The position numbers and the translations under genes are program-made. Below, in pieces: positions 24,346 to 35,165 of a stretch of 64,000 nt of DNA. The notes beneath the pieces are model-generated. The model saw only the letters and a program-made list of their open reading frames with translations. It was not told where the DNA came from and did not search any database. Origin of the DNA: Oidiodendron maius Zn (Eukaryota; Ascomycota; Leotiomycetes; Myxotrichaceae); NCBI GenBank assembly GCA_000827325.1, contig KN832892.1, positions 186,001 to 250,000 on the forward strand, in the 5' to 3' direction. Position 1 is the first letter of the stretch. Each line of letters opens with the position of its first letter.

Positions 24346-25563
24346 ATGCCGCCTCTTATAAAGCACTTCTTCCCCAGGAATGAATCCTTTGGCTTTGAGG
24401 CTCTCCGAGCAGCTGGCTACAGCAATTCCGGGGGCGCTGATGTTGCGGAAGTCATTGCCATTTGCTCGCGCATCCCCTCTGGTGACGAGGACGCCTGGCT
24501 TCGTGAGTGGAAGGCGGCCGGAGACCGTGCTGCAACCAATGCAAAGATGAGCCTGGCTAAAGCAAACACGCCGGCCGCGAGGGACGCTTTCCTCCGTGCC
24601 TCGAACTACTATCGTACCGCCGAATTCTATCGTCGCGTGGACCCATTCAACGACGAGTTGTCTAAGAGTTTGGACAAGCTGGGCCGCACCTCGTTCTGTG
24701 CAGCAACCGACCTCATGCCGTATGTCACTAAGAGTGTAAGCATACCATACGAAGGCACGACCTTGCCTGGCATCCTCATGCGACCGGACCGGAGTGATCA
24801 ACCGGGGCCGATCTTTATTCTCAACGGCGGGTACGACTCTACCAAGGAGGAAGTTGCCTATTCAGTCGGAGCCTCTGCTCTCGAGCTTGGTGCCAGCGTC
24901 CTAGCCTTTGATGGACCGGGTCAGGGTCAGGCCCTTCGAGAGCAGCGACTCTTTTTCAGGCATGACTGGGAAAATGTCATCACTCCAGTCATCGACTATG
25001 CTCTTGCCCAGCCCTTTGTTAATAAGGACAAGATTGTGCTTCTTGGTCTCAGCATGGGGGGCTATCTCGTCGCCCGTGCTGCTGCATTTGAGCACCGTGC
25101 CGCCGCCATCGTACTTAACGATGGCATCTACGACTTTGGCAGCGCCTTTCGGAACAAAACCCCGGCCATTGGAAGGTACCTTATCAAGAACGGCTGGGAC
25201 CGCACTGTGAACTTCGTGATCCACCGAATGGAGCAATTGGACACGGGGTTTAAATGGGGGGTGTCCAATGGCAAATGGGTCTTTGGACTAAATTCTAAGG
25301 TGGACGTCCTTCGCTCGGTGGAAAAGTACACCCTCAAGGGAGTCATGGAGAATATCAAGACGCCGACATTGGTGCTGGATGCGCTGGATGATCACTTTCT
25401 AAAGGGCCAGCCGAGGGAACTATTCGATCGGCTGACGTGTGAGAAGGAGTTTGTGCAGCTCACCCGGGAGGAAGGGGCGAGTGCGCATTGTTCTGTAGGT
25501 GCGAATGCGAGACTGAACCAGGTGGTGGGGGACTGGTTGATGGATCTACTGTCGAGGCCGTGA
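24346..25563 (+). CDS. Alpha/beta hydrolase, FrsA/DUF1100-like esterase
   Basis: Single exon of 405 residues from the ATG at 24346 (MPPLIKHFFPRNESFGFE); an in-frame ATG at 24280 would add 22 residues without family resemblance. The N-terminal helical lid (~1-130) is followed by an alpha/beta hydrolase core: ILNGGYDSTKEE, FDGPGQGQALREQ, nucleophile GLSMGG, acid in LVLDALDDHF, and histidine in EEGASAHCSVGA. The pattern is that of the 2,6-dihydropseudooxynicotine hydrolase / FrsA group, which cleaves C-C or ester bonds. Fungal members occur with polyketide clusters, so it could release or trim a polyketide; no substrate can be deduced. The shared promoter element ties it to the CocE-type gene at 17867. 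Confidence 0.9.
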   Translation: MPPLIKHFFPRNESFGFEALRAAGYSNSGGADVAEVIAICSRIPSGDEDAWLREWKAAGDRAATNAKMSLAKANTPAARDAFLRASNYYRTAEFYRRVDPFNDELSKSLDKLGRTSFCAATDLMPYVTKSVSIPYEGTTLPGILMRPDRSDQPGPIFILNGGYDSTKEEVAYSVGASALELGASVLAFDGPGQGQALREQRLFFRHDWENVITPVIDYALAQPFVNKDKIVLLGLSMGGYLVARAAAFEHRAAAIVLNDGIYDFGSAFRNKTPAIGRYLIKNGWDRTVNFVIHRMEQLDTGFKWGVSNGKWVFGLNSKVDVLRSVEKYTLKGVMENIKTPTLVLDALDDHFLKGQPRELFDRLTCEKEFVQLTREEGASAHCSVGANARLNQVVGDWLMDLLSRP

Positions 25564-26557
25564 GTATTGCCTATTGTAATTAATTTCTAAAAACATTTTG
25601 TACTACTAGCTCTGGATCATGTTACCTCTTTGTCTTGGGAGACGGACGCAAAAGAGGCTTGGATAAGCCGGTGGCCAAGTACTCTAAGGGGTGGTTAGAC
25701 AATTGATTGTATATGTCAGGTTTACGAGCAATGCAGCGCTAAACTTAATACGGCTACAACTACAACGTATCGGTAATATCCTCTACAGGTTATACTGGCA
25801 GAACAATGAACCGTAAAAGGGCATGTAAATAGGGCTGTAAAGGGTGTGTAAGTGCTTCGATTAATTAAGGATATAACCCTCTGGCTTAGGGGTTTATATG
25901 CTTCTAGGGTTGGGCTTCAATCCACCGGATTGGGTATCAATTATATAAGCAAACTCTGACAGTATATTCTTTTCGATAGAGTCACATGATTTATGCTGGG
26001 CGTAGAGTTTTCGAAGCCCAGGTTTATTACCAGAGTATAAATATCGTAAATCTACATACCAGTTTGCTGAGAAGCTCTAATTCATCACTTAGGGCCTGAT
26101 TTAGCTCATCTCAATTGTCCCGTACGTGCAGATCACCAAGTTGGCATCTGCATTCATGAGGGCGCCTGCCCATCTACCGACCGACTTTCAAACCCTTGCG
26201 CGTTGCTCACCACCATGTCGCTCTCCATCCACCCACTCTTCTATGCTTTTGCACTGACTATTGGTCTAGTCATGGTACGACGGATACTAAGTCGCATCTA
26301 AGTGTAAAGCTATCAGCTATCAGCGACTCTTTGGCGGAAACTCACACAGGACCTGAATGCGAAGCCATCCTGTGCCAGGTCATTTATATCCACGGCCGCC
26401 CAGAATTTGCTGGATTTATATCAAAACCCGTTCAGTGATAATATGTAGGCTACTATCGAGTCGCAGCGTGCTTGTCAGGTTACAGCCTAGGTTGACACAT
26501 GATATCGTATGTAATCTACAAAAAGATACTACAGATGCCATTTTAGAACTATTTCAG
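25564..26557. other. Intergenic, nothing recognised
   Basis: This lies between the convergent hydrolase and carboxylesterase genes. It is AT-rich, and the short ORFs resemble nothing I know. Confidence 0.5.
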
Positions 26558-27805
26558 TCATTCTATATTACTTTGTCGGAAACTGCCTTCTCGAGCAAAC
26601 GTGGCCCACGCGGCCCGCAAATTCCATCCACGCTGGTGTATTTCGGCCCACTGTTCGGTTCCAAGCATCGGGCATCGCTGCCAAGCTTGTTGATCTCCGA
26701 AGAGAAGAGGAAGTTCAACGCAATGCGGCGCCCCAAATACACTTCCTTGTGGACACCACGAGATGGTGTACAATGCTACGGTGTTACCAGCCTCTCTTGA
26801 ACATCTTGCAAACCGTCGGGCAGGGCGTGCGAAGATTACAGAGGTCGTTATGGCAGTCAGGATGCGGTCTATAACGGACCCATATCCTTTAGCATTATTG
26901 CCTCTGCGCATAATGACGAAGGGACAACCATCGTGCTTAGTCCATCCTATGAGCATGTCGTGGGGCTTCGTTTGTTTGGGCGAATTGAGATCTGATTTAT
27001 TGATGATAGGGCTGAAGGGAAGGGCCAAGGACGAGGTAGACAAAACTATACTTTGCGCATGGAGCATCTGATCGACGGTTGCGACACTAGGATCGACTCC
27101 GAGTGCGTTTGTGAAGGACTGGTAAATCTCCTGTGCTTGAGACTTCGTGTTTTGTACTGTAAATGGGGCGCTCTGGATGATGCAGCGGTGGAATAGATCT
27201 GGGGCCTGGTTGATCAGCTGTGCTATTGAATGACCGCCCGCAGACTGGCCGAAAATTGTTATATTTTCTGAGTCGCCTCCAAATTTTTCGATGTTCTTCT
27301 GTACCCATTCCAAGGCTGCAACTTGGTCCAAAAGGCCCGCATTCATCACACCCTTTTCCTCCGGCGGACAGAGAAATCCAAACGCCCCTAGACGATAAGT
27401 CACAGTTACAACAACCACGCCGCCTTCAGCAGCGAGCTTATCTGCATCATACCAGCTTATCTCTCCACCACCCGACACATAGGCACCTCCGTGGAGCCAC
27501 ACCATTACCGCTTGACGACCTGCGAGGTCTGGCGAAAATATACTCACGTTCTGACAATCCTCTGACATCGTCATTTTAGATGGGATTGGACCCATAATCA
27601 TTTCTAGGCGCGATGGGAGCTGAGGACATACTGGCCCTCGCACGACGGCTGGCTGAATGCCATCATGGAAGGGAGGTGCAGTTGGCGCACTAAACCGACT
27701 GGAGCGAGCGTATGGAAGTCCACGAAAGACATATATGCTTCCATTAAATTCGCCGCGAAAGGCGCCCTGCACAAGCTGGACAATGGGTGTATTTTCTGGT
27801 GTCAT
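26558..27805 (-). CDS. Type-B carboxylesterase, short intracellular form
   Basis: Intronless, 415 residues from the ATG at 27805. The order is IYVFRGLPYARSSRF, the EDC motif (SEDCQNVSIFSP), oxyanion-hole strand MVWLHGGAYVSGG, VTVTYRLGAFGFL, nucleophile elbow FGQSAGG, and the C-terminal histidine in GAPHCVELPLLFG. This is the carboxylesterase/cholinesterase fold. It is shorter than the usual 500-570 residues and has no signal peptide, so a cytosolic esterase acting on small esters or lactones is likely. A perfect 13-bp inverted repeat lies 136-186 bp upstream of the start. Confidence 0.9.
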   Translation of the reverse strand: MTPENTPIVQLVQGAFRGEFNGSIYVFRGLPYARSSRFSAPTAPPFHDGIQPAVVRGPVCPQLPSRLEMIMGPIPSKMTMSEDCQNVSIFSPDLAGRQAVMVWLHGGAYVSGGGEISWYDADKLAAEGGVVVVTVTYRLGAFGFLCPPEEKGVMNAGLLDQVAALEWVQKNIEKFGGDSENITIFGQSAGGHSIAQLINQAPDLFHRCIIQSAPFTVQNTKSQAQEIYQSFTNALGVDPSVATVDQMLHAQSIVLSTSSLALPFSPIINKSDLNSPKQTKPHDMLIGWTKHDGCPFVIMRRGNNAKGYGSVIDRILTAITTSVIFARPARRFARCSREAGNTVALYTISWCPQGSVFGAPHCVELPLLFGDQQAWQRCPMLGTEQWAEIHQRGWNLRAAWATFAREGSFRQSNIE

Positions 27806-28999
27806 TGAAACTGAGGCTCCAGTAGAGCTATTTGTATGGGGATATAGGAATGCCGAGCCCAGAGAGGTTTGGGAAGGGTTTGTATAGTCGCCGTCGCATA
27901 AGTTGCCGATTTGATTACCATATCCATGCTCGAAGTACAGTAATCGCGAGGTTACCGGAAACTAGGCGAGAAGGTGGAAACCTCGCGATTAGTGCTGATT
28001 CTACGCTACAGACGAGTCAAATTGGTCACCTGTCGACGCGAGGAGCTTTTTGTGCCGTCCGAGGTTGCAGTGACTCTATATCTACATTTAGTATGCTTCA
28101 TTCATAACACGGCAAATTACGTTTGTCATACTCTTAATCACTTCCAGATCGCGAGGAATCCAGTCTCATCTTTGTTATATGTATCCTTTGATAGAAACTC
28201 GGTTTTCAGTGTATAAAGCCCTTCCATCTGAGCAGTAATATCAGCAGTAATTTCTACTAAAGCTGTTTCTCCAACCCTACGGCGTCGATGGAAATTATGC
28301 CATGATTTAAATCCAGCTAGCGCCAACATGGACGAGAGTGGGCTGTTTAGCTGGATCGCCTTCGATGTTCGAGACCTCGTTGGTTGACTGCTCAGCCCGC
28401 TTTATATTCTCAACAGTGACTGTGGCGATTTAGCCTGAGATCTTTTCGCATATGCACTATAACATCCTTGAGCTGACCAAACCTCTTCATTGCGCTATGG
28501 GATGATGTTTGCCTAGTGGGAGGACGTCTTGGGGTCAATCTCCATTCAAAACGACCTTTAGAACAGTTTTCTCAAGGGTGGATTCTATCACACCGTCTCC
28601 TTTTCATCCTACCTACCAAATATGAATAGGGGTGCAACAAGGGATTGCGAGACAGCGATGTATTAACGCAGGCTACAGATATCTGTGGGACCTGTTCTCT
28701 CGATCAAAGTATACACTGGCAGCTGGCGACCCACAAAGTGCATTACATGTCGTCAGTTTTGGTGTGAATAGACAAGAATGAAGGATTTGAAGTGGGGGCT
28801 TTTTGGAGAGCGACAATGTTAGGGTCGCTGAATTTGGCTCTTCCATACCGAAAACGTGAAGCCACTGTCTTGCGCTTTGTGCGAGCCAAACAATTTTCAC
28901 ACGATAAACCAGCATACAGGACCTAGAGGACGGCCATTGTGATGAGATTCTCCAAGGCATGTGAGTTTACGGCCCATCTTCGCCCAAGATGGTCATATT
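27806..28999. other. Intergenic: carboxylesterase promoter and gene-free DNA
   Basis: It holds the inverted repeat at 27941-27991. Beyond that, ORFs at 28138-28329 and 28673-28960 (minus) have no recognisable domain. Confidence 0.5.
27941..27991. promoter_or_regulatory. Perfect 13-bp inverted repeat with TCGCGA cores
   Basis: TAATCGCGAGGTT (27941-27953) and AACCTCGCGATTA (27979-27991) are exact reverse complements with a 25-nt spacer. The location in the promoter of the carboxylesterase gene (start 27805) suggests a dimeric regulator site; a small transposon end is the alternative. Confidence 0.6.
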
Positions 29000-30848
29000 C
29001 TAAGATGAAGCCGCCGGATTCCCGCAGTGCATTGTATTCAAGAGTATTCCCAGCGCTTGCTTGCAGCATGCTATCCCAAGGCTATTTACATCTTGCTCCT
29101 TCGATTCTACCAATGAAATGCCGTTACAATTGAGCTCCGCATTCTCATGCTGCTTTCCGAAATGCTTGGCAGCAACAAGCAGGGATCCATATGCGATTGT
29201 ACAGCCTTCCAGTCCTGAAGACAGGTACATGGCAGTCTGATATATTCGTAGCGCATACTTGGTAGGTCGGTCCTTTGGCATGCTCATAGACGAATAAATT
29301 GAGTCCAATGGCGGGACAGTATCCATATGGGAGTTATACAGCAAATCCCGTACTTCGACAATAGCCGAGAAAAGCTCGAGCATACCGCCCCAGTAAGTTA
29401 TGAGAAGGCTTGCAATGTTTGGTCTTGCAAAGTTGATCTTTCCATTTGATAGCGAAATACAACTTTTACACTCTAGTGGAAGACTCGTTTCGGCTGCGGC
29501 GTAGTTGGTTTTTGAATACCACCAGAGCGGTCCAACTTCAGATTTCTCCAGATTTTCCATCCAAGAATCCGCTTCTTGAACCAGTTCATCGCAATCTCGA
29601 AAGAATTTTGAAATGTGGCAAAATGTCACGGCTTCATGGCTTTGATCTTCACCTTTCCCTGCTTCTGCGCGCACTTCCTCGGAGCTAAGCCTGGTTATAT
29701 TATCGGCTCGGTCAAGGAGTCCAGGTATCCGTAGGAGAAAATCAAGTAAAACCTCTCCAGCTGATTTGATAGATAACTGATACGGGAGGGTGATCCAGGC
29801 ATCTTTGGCGAGAAAGGTTGCTTTCCTTTCGGAGAGAGCCACCCACAACTGTATGGTTAGAAGTCATTAGCCTAAATTTGCAAAAGGGTATAATAAATGC
29901 ATGACATAATAAAGAACAAACGACGCCCGGCTTACTACAGAGTGCCGAATTCCTGTAAAAAGATACCGCGAGACGGAAGTTTGCATTACTCGAGGCCCAG
30001 ACATCTTCAAGAGGTCAAGAGCACCGGATATATGGCCACGATACCCTTTTCCGGCTGGCCCGCCATCTGCTAACCACTTTAATAGGCATCAAGGCTGATC
30101 AGCTACCGTCTCTTTGGACTATCGATTTTGGCGTTTGAAATTCAACTTACCTCAAAGAACTGCAAGGCTATTGAAATAGCCATCAGTACATCTATATGAA
30201 TGCTCATTTTTGACCTGTCCAGCACTACCATATTAATGTAGGAACGGAAGCAGCGCAATGCGATAGGATATGACGATAGGGCCAATTCGAACAGCTTTGT
30301 GTCGCCACGAAGTCTAGCCAGACACATCGTAAAACTTACGAATGCCGATGCATCGAAGGCCCTGTTTCGAAATGCCAATGGAGATATGACTTTAAAACAC
30401 ATCGCTGCTACGGACTGGAGAGCTTGGGGCGAGGGATTCTTGTTGGTATCAAATATGCCGTTCTTAAATTCGTGAACCATACTGCAGTAGAAAGGTAGCA
30501 ATGAATCAAGCGAGGAGGCTGGTGGTATAGGAGATTGGAAAGTCGCGGATGATTTCGACTGGTTGCTTGCCACAAAAGTTCTTCGACCATTTTCCTTGTC
30601 AATATGAGGATGGAGAGCATCTGGGTGGGCGAAATCCAGGCTCTTATTTGGCCTAATGCACTGAATGTCACGTTCGCTACATCGACTACAGTTTGGTAAC
30701 GGGAGATTACACTTTGATGAGACACTAAAGATCAGTGAATGTCTTCCACGCCCGATTCAAAATCATAGGAGGCATTAAGTTTACCAACACTTACCTTCCT
30801 TCGCCGGCCCTGCTTGTAAGGTCTCTGGGAGTCTGTGATACCCACCAT
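29000..30848 (-). pseudogene. Fungal-specific transcription factor with damaged zinc cluster
   Basis: Clean exons 30724-30151, 30076-29936 and 29848-29000 (introns 74 and 87 bp) encode the second half of a Zn2Cys6 cluster (CNLPLPNCSRCSERDIQC) and a regulatory domain (LWVALSERKATFLAKDAW). An ATG at 30848 opens a short exon (to 30795) ending QGRRRK before a canonical GTAAGT; its layout matches the start of such factors. But where C-x2-C is expected it reads YKQG, so both first ligands are Tyr and Gly. Joining it to the next exon at the visible acceptor (30725) also shifts frame by one base. So either the DNA-binding domain has decayed or the true first exon is elsewhere. The regulatory domain looks well kept, which suggests a recent loss. 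Confidence 0.6.
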
Positions 30849-31488
30849 ATTAGAATTCGTAGCTCGAAGTGGATCAGTAAGTTACTAGTAATCGTTACAG
30901 CAATTCAGGGACTCGGTTCCAGCGCCGATGATTTAAAAAGATTAAACATGAAATAACCCCAGACAGTTGGAAGTCTCACTTTCTTGTGACAGAACCGGGA
31001 GGACTGTGCGGGGCTGACAATAATACGCCCCGCAGCCCCTGAATCAGGCTTATGGGCGAGGTTTTCTGGCTAATGTGAGATGAGGTCAGGGTCCTGGGCG
31101 AGGCGCCGGGGTAAGTACTCTTGAAACATGATGACTCACCATACTGCAGGACCTAACTCGAAGTTTTTCCGACTCGGGAAATACCTGCGAGTCTTGGGCT
31201 TTTTAGTTGTGTCTTGGAACCACGGTATACGCTAACATAAAAGTGCGAAGTGCTTACCTTTTACACTCACCCACCCTAGTGTGCATGAACCTTACTAATT
31301 CTTGGGGCCAGCTAAATCACGCTCAGGAGAAGCTATATCGACCGCATTGGGAGGGTACAAGACGAGGTGACATGTATGGTCTGCAAGGCGTCAATTCGTA
31401 GAGATTGGGCAGATTGGACTTAGTTTAATCGACTTTATTTTTTGTTCTCTCGTGGTACCCCCGCATAGCTTCTTATTTGGATTCGCAC
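30849..31488. other. Intergenic, nothing recognised
   Basis: No coding signal, repeat or RNA gene seen. Confidence 0.5.
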
Positions 31489-32099
31489 CTATTTGCGAGA
31501 GAAATGCTGGTTTAAGGCAGTGACGAGACCAGCAAACGGCATACTTAAAGCGCTATAAACATGATTTGCCTCGGGATTTGCATTGTCACCCAGAATCTCA
31601 ACTGCAACATTAGAGTAGCAGACCGGTATGACGCCTGCCTGAACCATCCGCATCACACCCATTTCAGCCTGCTGTTTGGAGAATGCGCCGGATGCATCAA
31701 CCATAGTATAAGCCGCATAGCCGTCGGCAAGTGCCGACATGGCTGGGAATGCTAGGCATACGTCGGTTGATACCCCCGTAACAACTATATTCTTTCTTCC
31801 TGTGTGCTTTACAGCGGTAACAATTCGAGGGTCGCCCCAAGCGTTTACAGTCGTGCGCTCAATGCACTCGATGCCATGCAGCACTTCTTGAAGCTCTGGT
31901 ATCGTTGGCCCCACAAACTCTCGGTTGTTGAGGTCAGGATGATAGGAACCTTGAGGGCTATTGCAGCCTTAGCTAGGCTAACAATATTGTGCTTAAGGTT
32001 CAAGATCTCGATGTCGCGAACGCCACTGTACAGCCCCACTTGATGATCCACGATGAGAAGAACCGCATTGTCGCGTGTCAGGCGCCCTGGGTAAGCCAT
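31489..32099 (-). pseudogene. Isochorismatase-family cysteine hydrolase with a one-base frameshift
   Basis: From the ATG at 32099 the frame gives LTRDNAVLLIVDHQVGLYSG (catalytic Asp in VDHQVG) and runs to TSTTESLW. The following segment GPTIPELQEVLHG is in the next frame, and the rest (TGVSTDVCLAFPAMSA with the nucleophile Cys, then VDASGAFSKQQAEMG) ends at 31489. One more G in the tract at 31909-31912 (CCCC on the plus strand) would join the parts into about 203 residues, the usual length of YcaC-like hydrolases. The catalytic Asp and Cys are kept. As in the cupin gene, the lesion is one base in a homopolymer, so a sequencing error is possible. Members hydrolyse amides, vinyl ethers or related bonds. 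Confidence 0.8.
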
Positions 32100-32875
32100 G
32101 ATAATATGTATAGAGCAAGGATTTACTAGCTCCGGTACTGTCCAAGCTGAAGTAGGGAAATAAGGTCAGCCGTAAATGATTGAATGGACGCTTATCGGTA
32201 AAAATTGATGTTGCCTTGGGATGGTCGCTACGACTTTGATGAAAATAAATTAGGTCTGCTTGATTTTTATAGGCAGCCAGGTCGGCGGATCGACGAGACC
32301 ATAACGTAGCCTGGGAAGCTGCACAAAACACCGCTTTACTAATGTTTGAGTAGGCGGACTTTGCCAAGAGTCCGATCTTGCTCTACCGCCCCATCCAGTT
32401 ACTCGGCTGGTGATAATTCTAATCAAGAAGCCGAACAAAGGGATCCGAATCCCCGATTAGCCCTGGTGGTGCATTGCCTCTGTCCCGTAATTTTCGCTAG
32501 CTACATTATGTTCTATCATAGTGCTCTCTGCTTCCGGATATAGTCGGATGGCCGGAGTGGTCTCATCGAAGTACAAGAAGTCTTTAGGTGTGCGGAGCAA
32601 CTGCCAACATTGCTTAACTCAGCAAACCCTTCTTATAGTAGTATGATTAGCTTGTCGAATTCAACAACATCACAGCTAGTCCGTCAAAGAAGCCCTTATA
32701 ATTTTGTGTTATTATCTAAGTAAGATATTCCCGGATCTAATATTCAACTCTATGATAAATCCGTGTAGCTGGTTTATTTTTCACTGCGACATCTAAAGGC
32801 GAATTTCGAATTAAGCCCGCTTTGCGTATTTCAGGAGGCTGTTGCAGCATTATGCCACTATCTCTAAGGAGTTTA
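32100..32875. other. Intergenic, nothing recognised
   Basis: No coding signal is evident in this promoter and 3' flank region. Confidence 0.5.
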
Positions 32876-33586
32876 TTAATAGCCATTGGCCGCATCAAGA
32901 ATGACCTTAGCCACTTTGTCTGCCTGACTAATCAAACCCGCGTGACTAGCACCCTTCAGCAAAGTAGTCTTGGCCTTCATGCGCTTTGCAAACCAGGATT
33001 GCAGCGCAGGTGGAATCATCTGATCCTCGGCGGCAACGATATAATGGATGTTTTTGACCTGCTTCCATGCAGGTGGTCCGGAAGGATAGGTGAAACGACC
33101 ACCGTCTAGCGGTCCCTGAGTAGCCGCTAAGACCCGAGCGTCACGAGGGTTGACATCAGGGGCAAAATATTTGAGATAATCGGGTTGCGTCAGAAGGAGG
33201 CGGCCATCAGGTCCATTAGGGACGAATACTTGATTCGACGGAAGAGCAGTGTAGTTCTGCTCGAGGAAAGTCACCGTCTCGCCCTCGTCAGGGGCGAATC
33301 CCATGACATAAACTAGGGCCTTGATATTCAGGGCATCGGTAACAGCATTCGTAATGGCAAAGCCGCCAAAAGAATGACCGGCCACAACAATAGGCACGTC
33401 GCTCTCGGCATTGAGTGCCGCCAGCTGGTTCTTTACCACGGCGACATCATTCGGGATACTAGTCAGTGGCTGCTGGACTGCTGTGACGTTGTGTCCAGCA
33501 GCCTGAAGGGTTGGAATGACCTTAGACCACGAGGAGCCGTCGGCAAGGGCGCCATGGACAAGAAGAATGCGAGCTGGGAGCATCAT
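32876..33586 (-). CDS. Alpha/beta hydrolase (AB hydrolase_6, EstA-like)
   Basis: Single exon; the ATG at 33586 gives 236 residues beginning MMLPARILLVHGALADGSSW. The frame is open to 33691 but the extra 35 residues look like 5' leader. Motifs: HGALADGSSW (oxyanion region), nucleophile GHSFGG, YVMGFAPDEGET, acid region VAAEDQMIPP and histidine GASHAGLIS. This is the compact lid-poor group of 230-250-residue hydrolases common in bacteria and fungi, related to salicylate- and pheophorbide-type esterases. No signal peptide. The substrate is unknown. Confidence 0.88.
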   Translation of the reverse strand: MMLPARILLVHGALADGSSWSKVIPTLQAAGHNVTAVQQPLTSIPNDVAVVKNQLAALNAESDVPIVVAGHSFGGFAITNAVTDALNIKALVYVMGFAPDEGETVTFLEQNYTALPSNQVFVPNGPDGRLLLTQPDYLKYFAPDVNPRDARVLAATQGPLDGGRFTYPSGPPAWKQVKNIHYIVAAEDQMIPPALQSWFAKRMKAKTTLLKGASHAGLISQADKVAKVILDAANGY

Positions 33587-35165
33587 AAATCTCGAAGTAT
33601 TCAGTAAAACTATGATGGAGAAGAAGATATCCGGGAGAACGGTTGTGCAGATTTTGTCGTATTTAAAGATTTGGGCCGCACCATGTTGCAATGGCTAGAA
33701 TGTCAAATTATGCAGTCATCTTTCCAAATACTTCTATGCTCCATCCTGGAATAAATATAAAACAGCTTTGGCCCGGTCAAGGGTTTTGGCCAATGACATA
33801 TTCTTAAGCCCTTCGATCTCATCATAGTTTACCAGTCTAAAAGGTTCCTCGCTCATTTCGGCTCCTTATTCTCCGAAGGAAGTTGTGTCGCAAAGCCACT
33901 AAGATAAATTACAAATTTAGCAGATCTATGACACTGCTAGATCTTGTCAGCAATGCGATGCCCATGTCATACGATGAGTCATAAAATCCCTCAAAACTGG
34001 GTATTAATGTTGGGTAATTATACTCCTTTTGGGAATTTTTGCGATGAGGAGAATAAGGCCAAGCCAGACCTATCTTTAACGTATTTGATAAATGTATGCG
34101 AGTGGCGAACTCTGTTAGCACAGCTAGCCGAGACTAGATGCCCCAGCGAGTCGGTGGCTACTAGTCAGCGTACAGTCAGCGTGCGGGGGGACTCCTAACG
34201 GACTAGGACATCCCTAAGACAGGAGATGTTCTGAATAGGAGGCATAAGCGTTACTATTGCGATTCTTAAGTGTATAAGAGAGCCTTACATAGAGATGGTA
34301 AGTAATAGTCCTGTTCTGATTCTAAGAGAGAAGTTAAACACTACTAAGAGCTATCACTTCGCCCGTGTGACCGGCTTCCCTGGCCCAAATTCTTTGATTT
34401 CTTGGCGCATTCGGCATACTGTCCAAATAAGATTAAGCGCAAGGTGCTATAATCCTGCCAATGGGTTCACTTAATATATAAGGTTTAGCAACCTGTACAA
34501 GCAGACGCTTACTGTACATACCATTATTTAGCGCCGCACGTCTCACTAGTCTACAATTTCGCATTCGCTTACAATTTCGAACCGCCTAAACATCACTACA
34601 GTCTGATCTGATGCTGCTATCTACAGTATTATTTACGTCCCTCTTAAGCATTCCTAATTTTGCTCTTTAGCTATCACCCGAAGATGAAAGTTCAAGCTCA
34701 TTTGCAACGTTGTTTGCGATTCATACACTCCTTTACTATTTGCGTGGCTTATTTTTTCAACGGCTGTCAATAACATCATCAACCTTAGACCAAGTGCAAT
34801 GCCCGAAGAATTGGCTACGGAAAGGCGTAGTACTGGTTGGGGTCTACCACCTTTGCGTTAAACCATTAGGCAAGACTTCAAGTAATAGAGAAGAGGAAGC
34901 TGTTGTGAATATAGCGCAAAAAGCATGCTCTTTCGTTGCCTCTGTAAGCAATCAAACATTTGCCAAATATATATTAACCAGGTTATTAAATAGTCAACTA
35001 TGCCCTTTTAATTTACTTTGACTTGACAGCTACGCTAGTCCATAGAGAGCGCGACTTGGGTGATATGGCTGCCCCGGGACCCGAACGCGGCTGGCTGATC
35101 ACCCAAACTCGGCGAGCATGCTACGTACCTCAGCACCAACCTTTAGGAGACGCTGAGCTGTCTTA
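33587..35165. other. Gene-free stretch
   Basis: About 1.6 kb with scattered short ORFs, no recognisable domain and no clear repeat. Confidence 0.5.
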
